Below are positions 13,088 to 20,052 of a stretch of DNA of 20,052 nt, in pieces; position 1 is the stretch's first letter, and each line of letters starts with the position of its first letter. Origin of the DNA: Deinococcus sp. (lineage in GTDB: Bacteria > Deinococcota > Deinococci > Deinococcales > Deinococcaceae). The notes under the pieces are model-generated. The model worked only from the letters and a program-made list of their open reading frames with translations, made no database searches and had not been told where the DNA came from. The stretch spans positions 1 to 20,052 of the forward strand of contig JAGLBF010000035.1 in assembly GCA_018260375.1 (NCBI GenBank), in the 5' to 3' direction. A program made the position numbers and the translations under genes.

Positions 13088-14471
13088 TGCTGATAGATAG
13101 CTTAGCGGCCTCTACCATGCTGTCCCGGCCCTGCGACAGCTGCAGGGGGTCAGTGACCGCTTTGATGTCGGGCGTCACACGCTGGGGGTAGGGCTGTCCG
13201 TCAGGCTTGAGGTAGTTGAGGATGCTCAGCTGCAAGGCCCCTCCACCCAGCAGCGGAAAAATGCGAGTGGCGGTGTTGCCCACACCTGCTGTGGCCTCGC
13301 CCACCACCACCGCTTTGCTCAGTTGCTGCTCTTGGCTGGCATACTGCACCTCGTACGCCAAAAACTCGCTGCACGAGGCGCTGCCGCCGTCAACCAGTAC
13401 GGCCAGGGGGCCTTGCCATAGCGCGGGGTTGGCGACGCTGGAGAGCATCAGGTCATCTTCTAGCCGCGCTCCTGCTTTGACCTGCACGCGGCTGACTCCT
13501 TCGACACTGCGGCTCAGGCGGACAAAACCAGGCACAAAAGCGCTGGTCGCCGTGTCACACTCGGCCAGGTCACCGCCCGCGTTGCCGCGCAGGTCGATGA
13601 GTAGGGCGGCGTGCTGTGCGTCTGCCTGAGCCTGTATCTGGCGCACCTGGTCGTGTACTGCTTGCCCCACCCCGCTGCCCAAAAAGGTGGGGATACGCAG
13701 CAAGGCCACGTGTTGACCTGTGGCCTTTTGGGTTCCTCCCTCTTTTCCTCCTCCCTCACTCAGCCAGTGCCAACTGGGCAACTCGCGGGTGCTGCTCAGG
13801 CGCACGGCTAAGGTGACATTGAGGGTGTGGCCCGCACGCTGCACCTCTAGCTGAATAGAGCGTCCTGTGGTTCGGGCGGCAATCAGCGCCGTATAGCGGT
13901 AAGGTTTGCCGTCTAGCTTGTTGAGCACGTCACCGCGCTGCAAGCCTGCCTCGGCGCTGGCGCTTCCTGACAAGACCTCCAGCACCAGGCGGTTTTCACC
14001 CTGCCAGTTGCCGAGCCGCAGGCCAAACTGCTTGCGGCTGCCACCTGTTACGGCTGTCACAAAGTCGCGGTACTCGTCGGGGCGTTGTACAAAGCTGTGC
14101 TCGTCGTGCAGGGCGCTGACTTCGGCGCTGACTACGGGGTAGGCCGTACTGCTGGGACACGGCGTCACGGCGTATGACTGACAGACCGCGCTTAGCCGCC
14201 GCTGGTACTGGTCGTGCAGGGCGGAGCGGTCAGTGGTGCTCAGGCCGCCGTACTGGGTTTGTAAGGCGGTGTTAACCTGGTCAAACACCTGCTGGGCAGG
14301 ACTGACTATGGGCCGGGCTAGGCTCTGGCTCTGAGGCTGAATAAAGTCCTGTGGAGCACTGAGCGCAGGCAGTGGCGTCGCCGATAGGCCCAGGGCCAGC
14401 ACCACAACACACAGCAAGCTCCGCCACGCGGCAGCCGCTCCGGTTTGTGGTGATGTGGATATACCTATCAC
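13083..14471 (-). CDS. Secreted S41-family (C-terminal processing-like) peptidase with PDZ domain, 462 aa
   Basis: From GTG 14471: signal peptide (residues 1-39, hydrophobic 17-31, ALSA), helical region (40-145), PDZ-like domain (about 148-225, AEAGLQRGDVLNKLDGKPY) and peptidase domain (255-440). S41 marks are LLIDLRGNAGGDL (290-302), DGGSASCSEFLAYEVQ (361-376), with Ser366 the likely nucleophile, and VTPDIKA (432-438). The Lys expected about 25 residues after the Ser in CtpA/Prc (FGKG motif) is missing; GEATAGVGNT stands there, as in the other S41 branch. It probably acts outside the cytoplasmic membrane. The frame is open to 14735, but its first part is read from repeat copy sequence at 14600-14735. 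The start is uncertain: weak Shine-Dalgarno at GTG 14471; GTG 14555 is an alternative. Stop TGA lies inside the repeat end. Confidence 0.85.
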   Translation of the reverse strand: MIGISTSPQTGAAAAWRSLLCVVVLALGLSATPLPALSAPQDFIQPQSQSLARPIVSPAQQVFDQVNTALQTQYGGLSTTDRSALHDQYQRRLSAVCQSYAVTPCPSSTAYPVVSAEVSALHDEHSFVQRPDEYRDFVTAVTGGSRKQFGLRLGNWQGENRLVLEVLSGSASAEAGLQRGDVLNKLDGKPYRYTALIAARTTGRSIQLEVQRAGHTLNVTLAVRLSSTRELPSWHWLSEGGGKEGGTQKATGQHVALLRIPTFLGSGVGQAVHDQVRQIQAQADAQHAALLIDLRGNAGGDLAECDTATSAFVPGFVRLSRSVEGVSRVQVKAGARLEDDLMLSSVANPALWQGPLAVLVDGGSASCSEFLAYEVQYASQEQQLSKAVVVGEATAGVGNTATRIFPLLGGGALQLSILNYLKPDGQPYPQRVTPDIKAVTDPLQLSQGRDSMVEAAKLSISN

Positions 14472-14599
14472 CGCATTGTGCCGCCTGCTCAGGTGTGACA
14501 GATGTGCACTCTGTGCAGAATGTGAGACGCAGGATAAAGAATAAAAAAAGTGCACAAGTGGCAGATCGGAGGCTCGGCAAGGCCGTGGCTGACGCATGA
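14472..14599. other. Probable promoter region of the S41 gene
   Basis: On the minus strand an AT-rich stretch with TATTCT (around 14538-14543) after a run of T is the best -10 candidate; no good -35 box is seen. No gene. Confidence 0.3.
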
Positions 14600-14815
14600 T
14601 ATCGACTGCGCTCCATTCCAGCACAAGCAGGCAAACACAGAGAGGCAAGCACAGAGAGGCAAGCACCGCCAAGCCAGCACAAGAAAGCACAGGAAAGCAC
14701 AAGAAAGCACAGAAAAATACCGCCTGCGTTTCCATACCAGGGAAACCCGTACTTGTTCGGCTCCCGCTGGCCTGCTTTCACCGCGTGTTCAACACGGTTG
14801 AGGTTGGACTATCAG
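14600..14815 (+). repeat. Diverged copy of the interspersed repeat with inner tandem arrays
   Basis: Starts ATCGACTGCGCTCCATTCCAGCA. It contains two 14-bp units ending CACAGAGAGGC (14633-14660) and five 10-bp units of the form AAGAAAGCAC (14671-14720). It then returns to family sequence: CCGCCTGCGTTTCCATACC, GGGAAACCCGTA, CTTTCACCGCGTGTTCAACA, GGTTGAGGTTGGAC and CTATCAG (14809-14815). Its end overlaps the stop codon of pilD (14812-14814). Confidence 0.75.
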
Positions 14816-16011
14816 CCCAAGTGCATCCACTGGCGGTAGGCGGCGATGATCGGCTGACCCCACAGCATCGCCACCAGTGCGCCCAGCGCCAGGTAGGGGC
14901 CGAACTTAAGGCGGTTTTCGCCCACCACCAGCCGCTGAATAATGCCCAGTATAGCCCCCGCTGCAATCGCTACGCCGATGCTCAACAGCACGTTGCCAAA
15001 GCCCAAAAAGGCGCCGATGACAGCCGCCAGTTTGACATCCCCAAAGCCCATAGCGCTCGCGTCACTGGGTGAGTCTTCATCTATGTCGCTGGCCCGCGCC
15101 CACCAGTACACGCCCGCCAGCATGCTCGCCGCGCCTGCACCTGCCAGCATGCCGTACAGCAGCTCTAGCAAGGTATTGCCCAGGTTGCTGCCGCCCAGAG
15201 CGCTCAGGCCAGTCAGCAGCAAAAGCGTGCCGCCCAGCGTGATGAATTCGGGCAGGCGTATCACTTTTTTGGCGGCGATGTTGGCCCCTGTAGACACCAC
15301 GGCAGCCAGCAAGCCCGCCATGGCGGCCACACTCCAGGGCTGATGCAACAAGCCGCCAACCAGTGCGCCTACAAATAGGCTGAGCGAAATCTGTTGATAG
15401 TCAATCGGCGCACTGGGATACTGCCGCTCACGAAAACGGCGGAGCACCCACGACCCAAAAAGGTCAATGGTGACCAGCACGCCCGCACCCATCAGTGCCC
15501 CCTGTACGGCCTGTGCGATGCCGGGCAGCGCTGTCGCCATTCCTGCCGCCGCCGCTGTGCCCTGATAGGTTGCTACGCCTGCAAATATCAGCCCCAGTAT
15601 GACTCCAGGAATGGTCAGTGCGTCGGGGATGGTGTAGGTTTCAGCGTCAATAACTGAGGCTGCCAGCAAAATGGTAAAGAAAAAACACAGCCCCAGCAGC
15701 CCCGCCCCCGCCACGCTGATAGGAAAAAAGAGGGCAATGGTGGCATACGCTAGCCCCGTTATTGCCTCTACAACCGGGTAGCGCGGGCTGATCGGGGCGT
15801 GACAGTAGCGGCACTTGCCCCTGAGGGCCAGCCACGAAAAGAGTGGCACCAGGTCTTTGACGGCGAGCGGGTGGTTGCAGTTAGGGCAGTGACTGGGCGG
15901 AAAAGCTATGCTTTCATGCCTGGGCAAGCGCCAGATCAGCACATTGGTAAAGGAACCCACCAGCAGCCCCAGTACACCCATAATGATCATGCCAATAACA
16001 TCTAGATTCAC
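14812..16011 (-). CDS. pilD: Type IV prepilin peptidase PilD with duplicated membrane module, 399 aa
   Basis: Membrane aspartyl protease that cleaves and N-methylates type IV pilin and type II secretion pseudopilin leaders; needed for pili and DNA uptake. N-terminal domain (about 1-100): GSFTNVLIWRLPR (19-31) and zinc motif CPNC (42-45) ... CRYC (67-70). Catalytic aspartates: Asp122 in IDAETYTIPD and Asp325 in GFGDVKL. Typical members are 250-290 aa; here about 120 residues are inserted between the aspartates by duplication of a membrane module (IPDALTIPGVILGL at 128-141 versus LPEFITLGGTLLLL at 253-266). Start GTG 16011: no Shine-Dalgarno, TACACT ends 7 nt before, so leaderless. TGA at 14812 lies in the repeat end. 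Confidence 0.92.
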   Translation of the reverse strand: MNLDVIGMIIMGVLGLLVGSFTNVLIWRLPRHESIAFPPSHCPNCNHPLAVKDLVPLFSWLALRGKCRYCHAPISPRYPVVEAITGLAYATIALFFPISVAGAGLLGLCFFFTILLAASVIDAETYTIPDALTIPGVILGLIFAGVATYQGTAAAAGMATALPGIAQAVQGALMGAGVLVTIDLFGSWVLRRFRERQYPSAPIDYQQISLSLFVGALVGGLLHQPWSVAAMAGLLAAVVSTGANIAAKKVIRLPEFITLGGTLLLLTGLSALGGSNLGNTLLELLYGMLAGAGAASMLAGVYWWARASDIDEDSPSDASAMGFGDVKLAAVIGAFLGFGNVLLSIGVAIAAGAILGIIQRLVVGENRLKFGPYLALGALVAMLWGQPIIAAYRQWMHLG

Positions 16012-16018
16012 AGCTCTT

Positions 16019-16024
16019 AGTGTA
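16019..16024 (-). promoter_or_regulatory. -10 box of a leaderless pilD promoter
   Basis: TACACT on the minus strand, 7 nt before GTG 16011; the same hexamer and spacing as for the leuC leader peptide. No clear -35 box. Confidence 0.6.
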
Positions 16025-16103
16025 AAGGGAAGATGTCACAAGATTCAGAAGTGGGCCGCGCCGCACTCAGCGGCTACAAAAAGACTTGATGCGCGGGGTT
16101 TTT

Positions 16104-16200
16104 ACGGACTGCATTTCATGTGAGCGCCGTTCTAAAGGTGCCGCCTGTGCTTCCATACCAGGGAACCCGTATCTTTATGTAGCTGGAATCCGTATTACCC
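16104..16200 (+). repeat. Diverged copy of the interspersed repeat between pilD and the PIG-L gene
   Basis: TACGGACTGC (16104-16113), GAGCGCC, a broken inner hairpin CCGCCTGTGCTTCCATACC, GGGAACCCGTAT, and an end GGAATCCGTATTA as in copy C. It lies in the divergent gap and provides the false upstream start of the reading frame at 16086. Confidence 0.7.
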
Positions 16201-16222
16201 TACCTCGCCCACCTCGCTGGGA

Positions 16223-16228
16223 TAACAT
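16223..16228 (+). promoter_or_regulatory. -10 box of a leaderless promoter for the PIG-L gene
   Basis: TAACAT, followed after 7 nt by ATG 16236. No Shine-Dalgarno and no clear -35 box. Confidence 0.55.
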
Positions 16229-16235
16229 ACGCGCC

Positions 16236-16895
<660 letters not shown>

Positions 16896-16898
16896 GGG

Positions 16899-16940
16899 GC
16901 GGTTTGTCGCCGTATCTGTGCGGTTTTTCGCCGTAGCTGT
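16899..16940. repeat. 21-bp tandem duplication
   Basis: GCGGTTTGTCGCCGTATCTG(T) at 16899-16919 is repeated as GCGGTTTTTCGCCGTAGCTG(T) at 16920-16940, with two mismatches. It starts just after the stop codon of the PIG-L gene. No hairpin or function apparent. Confidence 0.85.
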
Positions 16941-17035
16941 ATGGCTCAGCACCCAAACCTTCAGTGCTAGCTGCTTGTTCTACCACCTGCCCGCTCGTTG
17001 CCGCTTGACCTGTGTCTTTTTATACATTATTGCTC

Positions 17036-17041
17036 TACTGT
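17036..17041 (+). promoter_or_regulatory. -10 box of a leaderless promoter for the ABC ATPase
   Basis: TACTGT, 7 nt before GTG 17049, with no Shine-Dalgarno. TTGACC at 17006-17011 is too far upstream to be its -35 box. Confidence 0.5.
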
Positions 17042-17048
17042 GTAGAAC

Positions 17049-18029
17049 GTGACGCAAAAGTCTATGTTCAGCTCGCCCCACAGCAGCCCTGATTACCGGA
17101 GCGCTGATGCCCTCAACAGCCAGGCGGCCATCAGTGTGCGCGGCCTTTCCAAAAAATACCGCGATGTCAGCGTGCTGCATGACGTGTCTTTGCAAGTCAG
17201 CGCTGGCGAGGTCTATGCCCTCACTGGCCCCAACGGTGCGGGCAAAACCACGCTGATCCGCTGTATGACGGGGCTAGCTTTTCCCACCACTGGCAGCGTG
17301 GCGCTGATGGGCCGTGACGTGCAGACCGACGGCCCTCATGCCCGCTCGCACCTAGGCGCTGTGGTAGAGGCCCCCGCCAAGTTTTATCCGCAGTTCACGG
17401 GCACCGAAAACCTCAACATGCACGCCCAGCTCTCCAGTATGGCCCCCGATGCCCGCAAGGTCAGCCCCGAACGCGTGCGCGAAGTGCTCGCCCTTCTAGA
17501 GCTGACCAGCATGGCCCAGCAGCCTGTCGCCACCTATTCACTGGGCCAGCGTCAGCGCCTGGGCGTGGCGTCGGCGATTATGGCCTATCCCAAAGTGCTG
17601 ATACTCGACGAACCCACTTCGGGCCTGGACGCGGTGGGCATTGGCCTTATTCACCGCATCGTCACGGGCATGTCGCGCAGTGGTTGCGCGGTCATCTTAA
17701 GCACCCACCACCTGCGCGAAATCTCTACCTACGCCAGCAAAGTGGGCATTCTCAGCGGCGGTACCATGGTGGACACAGTAGACCTGACCACCCGTCAGAC
17801 CGCCTACCGCTTCCGGGTGTCTAACCCGCCGGGCGCCGCCGAACTGCTGCTGCTGCTGCCCTTTGTGAGCAAGGTGCATATCAGTTTGCCGTATGTGGTC
17901 GCCCAAATTGGCAGTGAAAAGAATGTCTCCGAAGCGCTTAGCTTGCTGATCTCACGCGGCTATGACGTTACTGAAGTGATGCCTGACCACTTTGACCTGT
18001 ACGAGTATTACCGCGAACGGGTGGAATAG
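17049..18029 (+). CDS. ABC transporter ATP-binding protein (ABC-2 type), 326 aa
   Basis: ATPase subunit of an export-type ABC transporter at the inner face of the membrane. Residues 28-250 form the nucleotide-binding domain: Walker A GPNGAGKTT (60-68), Q-loop region near 107 (VVEAPAKFYPQFTG), signature YSLGQRQRLGVA (163-174, the SLGQRQ variant frequent in CcmA/BcrA-like ATPases), Walker B VLILDEPTSGLD (183-194) and switch His220 (STHHLRE). Residues 250-326 are a regulatory C-terminal extension. The N-terminal 27 residues are unusual and polar; an internal ATG at codon 6 is an alternative start. GTG 17049 fits a leaderless start. The permease follows after 160 bp. Substrate unknown; drug, peptide or lipid export and membrane-linked enzymes are all possible for this type. 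Confidence 0.93.
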   Translation: MTQKSMFSSPHSSPDYRSADALNSQAAISVRGLSKKYRDVSVLHDVSLQVSAGEVYALTGPNGAGKTTLIRCMTGLAFPTTGSVALMGRDVQTDGPHARSHLGAVVEAPAKFYPQFTGTENLNMHAQLSSMAPDARKVSPERVREVLALLELTSMAQQPVATYSLGQRQRLGVASAIMAYPKVLILDEPTSGLDAVGIGLIHRIVTGMSRSGCAVILSTHHLREISTYASKVGILSGGTMVDTVDLTTRQTAYRFRVSNPPGAAELLLLLPFVSKVHISLPYVVAQIGSEKNVSEALSLLISRGYDVTEVMPDHFDLYEYYRERVE

Positions 18030-18067
18030 AGCTTGTTGATGACTGGTAAACGGCAGTAATGCATCGT

Positions 18068-18092
18068 CATTAAATACTTTCTAAATTTAATG
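18068..18092. promoter_or_regulatory. AT-rich inverted repeat between ABC genes
   Basis: CATTAAAT (18068-18075) and ATTTAATG (18085-18092) form a perfect 8-bp inverted repeat with a 9-nt spacer, in a strikingly AT-rich 160-bp gap. No U tract follows, so a terminator is unlikely; an operator or RNA processing site is possible. TATGAT at 18173-18178 may be a -10 box for a separate permease transcript. Confidence 0.45.
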
Positions 18093-18189
18093 AATTTTGC
18101 CTGCTTTAAATAGAGATAACACCTGTATTTTATAGTACACAGTCAATTCGTATTTTCGTCTTCACTTTCTTTTATGATAGAGGTCTCTT

Positions 18190-18963
18190 ATGTTTAACCT
18201 TATTGCTTTAGAGTTTCGCAAATTATGGCACGCCCGCAGCGTTCGCTTGGCCCTGCTGCTGTGCTTATTCTTGCCCTGGATATGGCCCCTCGCGCCCCGC
18301 CTAGAGGAGATTTATCACCTGAATATCGTCAGTGGCTGGCAAGTGCCTTCGCTGGCGCTGATCACCATTGCCCCTTTTTTGCTGCCGCTGTTGGTGTCAC
18401 TCACCTGCGCCGAGATAATCGGCAGTGAAGTGGCCCAGGGTACGCTGGCCCCGCTGCTGCTGCGCCCCATTACCCGCAGCCGCATCATCTTATCCAAGCT
18501 GGTCACGGCCCTGCTGTACCCGGCGCTGCTCTTGCTGCTGCTGCTGGTGGGCAGTATGCTGGCGGGTTTGCGCTACGGTTACGGTGACTTTATCGGTGGC
18601 ACAGGCGTAGGCCCAGGGCTGTTTGTGGGTCAGGGGCCACTCAGCAGCGTTCAGGCCTTTACCGAAGTGGCCCGCGCATACAGCCTCACCGCACTGATAT
18701 TGCTGCCTATTGCTTCACTTTCCCTGTTGTATGCGGTCACGTTTCTGAATACTGCCGCCGCTGCTCTAGCGACCCAGGCCACTTTACAGGTGATGAACCT
18801 GTTGGTTGTCTTTCCAGAGTTTTTACAAAAGATACTGCTGACCAGTTATATGGGCATTGCCACCCAACAAAGTAACTTAGGTGTGCCTGTACTGATTATC
18901 CTGGGCTATACGGTGGTACTGTGTATAGCAACCATGGTTATATTTGAAAAGCGGGATTTATAA
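18190..18963 (+). CDS. ABC-2 type permease, 257 aa
   Basis: Membrane partner of the preceding ATPase. About six hydrophobic segments: near residues 18-33, 54-75, 98-120, 157-180, 183-205 and 232-250. The first cytoplasmic stretch FNLIALEFRKLWHARSVRLA is the typical ABC-2 opening, and the sequence EVAQGTLAPLLLRPITRSRI (78-97) matches the conserved xGTLxxLLxxPxxRxxi motif of the family. An AGAGG sits 6 nt before ATG 18190. The length is usual for the family. The 160-bp AT-rich gap after the ATPase leaves it open whether the two share one transcript, but they surely act together. Confidence 0.9.
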   Translation: MFNLIALEFRKLWHARSVRLALLLCLFLPWIWPLAPRLEEIYHLNIVSGWQVPSLALITIAPFLLPLLVSLTCAEIIGSEVAQGTLAPLLLRPITRSRIILSKLVTALLYPALLLLLLLVGSMLAGLRYGYGDFIGGTGVGPGLFVGQGPLSSVQAFTEVARAYSLTALILLPIASLSLLYAVTFLNTAAAALATQATLQVMNLLVVFPEFLQKILLTSYMGIATQQSNLGVPVLIILGYTVVLCIATMVIFEKRDL

Positions 18964-19071
18964 AAGAAAGCAGTGAGCCATAAGTTTCTACCTGCCAGTG
19001 CCAGCTTTGCGCTGCGCTGACGCCTATACCTTAACCGCGATCAGACTTTTTCCCTTCAGAGGAGCCACCAC

Positions 19072-19854
19072 ATGACTGAGCCCCAAGCCGTTGCCGCCCA
19101 AGAAAACTGGAATGCTGAGCACTACCGCAAGCAACACACCTTTGTCTACGAATCAAGCCGCGACCTGGTGTCGGATTGGCTGACTCCACAAGCAGGCGAG
19201 TCTATTCTGGATTTGGGCTGCGGCACGGGTGAGTTGACCAACCAACTGGCGAGCAGCGGTGCGGGGGTGCTGGGGGTAGATGCGTCGCAGGCAATGGTCA
19301 AGGCTGCTGCAGAGCAGTGGCCCCAAGAAGGGCTGGAGTTTGCCGTGCAAGACGCGCACCACCTGCCCTATAAGGCCGAATTTGACGCGGTATTCAGCAA
19401 CGCGGCCCTGCACTGGATGAACCCATTAGACAACGTGCTGGCGGGTGTGTACCGCGCACTCAAGCCTGGCGGACGGTTTGCGCTGGAGATGGGCGGCGCG
19501 GGCAACGTGCTGGGGGTGCGCCAAGCCGTAGAGCAGGCCATGCAAGAAGAGGGCATTACGGGCGTGGCGCATGTGTGGGTGTTTCCTACGCCTGCCGAGT
19601 TTGCCACGCAGCTAGAGGCGGCCGGCTTTGGCATAGAGCGGCTGCACCGCTTTGCTCGTCCCACCGTACTCAGTGGCAGCACAGGTTTTCAGGAATGGCT
19701 GCGTGGCTTTGGTGGTAGCTGGCTGGCTCCACTCAGCAGTGAAGAGCGCCAGGCTGTCATCGCCCGTGCCCAAGAAATCGCCCGCCCAACGCTATGGAAT
19801 GGCAATGAGTGGGTGGCGGATTATGTGCGGCTGCGTGTATTGGCCAAAAAGTAG
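19072..19854 (+). CDS. Class I SAM-dependent methyltransferase, 260 aa
   Basis: Cytosolic methyltransferase with the Rossmann-type SAM site. Motif I is ILDLGCGTGELTNQLA (45-60), followed by the acidic ribose-binding Asp75 in VLGVDASQAM, motif II QDAHHLPY (100-107), FDAVFSNAALHWM (104-116 region) and KPGGRFALEMGG. NAALHWM resembles the trans-aconitate 2-methyltransferase-like group (SNAALQW), but the substrate cannot be assigned. The length is usual. GAGGAG lies about 7 nt before ATG 19072. The gap to the permease is 108 bp, so a shared transcript is possible. Nothing in it looks truncated. Confidence 0.88.
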   Translation: MTEPQAVAAQENWNAEHYRKQHTFVYESSRDLVSDWLTPQAGESILDLGCGTGELTNQLASSGAGVLGVDASQAMVKAAAEQWPQEGLEFAVQDAHHLPYKAEFDAVFSNAALHWMNPLDNVLAGVYRALKPGGRFALEMGGAGNVLGVRQAVEQAMQEEGITGVAHVWVFPTPAEFATQLEAAGFGIERLHRFARPTVLSGSTGFQEWLRGFGGSWLAPLSSEERQAVIARAQEIARPTLWNGNEWVADYVRLRVLAKK

Positions 19855-19861
19855 AGCTCAT

Positions 19862-19978
19862 GCGGATTCTGATTGGATGAGGGCGGATGCGAGTAGGAAA
19901 AGATGCGGGGCTCTCTGGTAGGCAAGCACAGTCGGTGCTTTCCCGGTTGTTCTGGACTTATCCGCAATCCGTATCAGC
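19862..19978 (-). repeat. Degenerate copy of the interspersed repeat
   Basis: Read on the minus strand it runs GATACGGATTGCGG, GGGAAAGCACCGACTGTGCT (inner hairpin), CCTACC, and TTCCTACTCGCATCCGCC, matching the order of blocks in copies B and C with many substitutions. The outer end is GTATCAG (19971-19977). It lies between the methyltransferase gene and the terminator. Confidence 0.65.
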
Positions 19979-19984
19979 ATAACG

Positions 19985-20013
19985 ATAAAGGCCCGCACGT
20001 GGCGGGCCTTTAT
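19985..20013. terminator. Strong hairpin terminator, bidirectional
   Basis: A perfect 12-bp stem ATAAAGGCCCGC (19985-19996) / GCGGGCCTTTAT (20002-20013) with a 5-nt loop and T/A flanks serves as rho-independent terminator for the plus genes ending at 19854, and possibly for a converging gene beyond the window. Confidence 0.85.
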
Positions 20014-20019
20014 CTCACT

Positions 20020-20045
20020 ATTAACCAATCAATCAATTAACCAAT
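20020..20045. repeat. Direct repeat at the window end
   Basis: ATTAACCAAT occurs at 20020-20029 and again at 20036-20045, within an AT-rich run after the terminator. It may continue beyond the window. Confidence 0.5.
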
Positions 20046-20052
20046 TAACTAG

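Overview
The window looks like a piece of a Deinococcus-type chromosome (Deinococcota). This is inferred from gene content and signals, not from a database search. The supporting signs are a menaquinone-type MenG/UbiE methyltransferase, a BshB2-like PIG-L deacetylase (bacillithiol type), archaeal-type split LeuC/LeuD with a Thermus-length LeuB, a PilD with unusual architecture, and several genes whose start codon sits exactly 7 nt after a TAnnnT -10 box (leaderless transcripts, common in Deinococcus). GC content is moderately high. I see no phage, IS transposase, CRISPR, tRNA or rRNA.

Layout. 1-3043: a small unknown protein (+), then a two-gene minus-strand operon of a Holin-X-like membrane protein and a membrane-associated partner. 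3044-4827: two plus-strand genes, a tandem winged-helix protein with a basic tail and an unrecognised 312-residue protein. 5024-6430: a secreted LysM / phosphodiester-glycosidase-like protein (-). 6689-11842: a minus-strand leucine cluster in the order leader peptide/attenuator, leuC, LysE/RhtB-type exporter, an internally duplicated acidic protein, leuD, leuB. 12015-16011: menG, an S41 peptidase and prepilin peptidase pilD (all -). 16236-19854: PIG-L deacetylase, ABC-2 ATPase and permease, and a SAM methyltransferase (all +). The window closes with a strong hairpin terminator.

The most interesting item is the leuC leader. A leaderless 15-codon peptide (MRITASFSFLLCQGQ) with two adjacent Leu codons starts directly after a -10 box. 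Its RNA can form all four segments of a classical attenuator: 1:2 hairpin, 2:3 antiterminator and 3:4 terminator with a U tract, just before the ribosome-binding site of leuC. This gives a readable model for leucine control of the cluster, which also holds a candidate amino-acid exporter and an undescribed duplicated protein.

The second theme is a dense family of intergenic repeats, about eleven copies or fragments in 20 kb. They carry inverted ACGGACT/AGTCCGT arms, a GCCGCCTGCGGC hairpin, a conserved CACCGCGTGTTCAACA...GGTTCAGGT block and a GTATCAG end. The copies lie between genes, often touch coding ends (two stop codons fall inside the repeat end) and create false N-terminal extensions of neighbouring reading frames. 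I therefore trimmed several starts.
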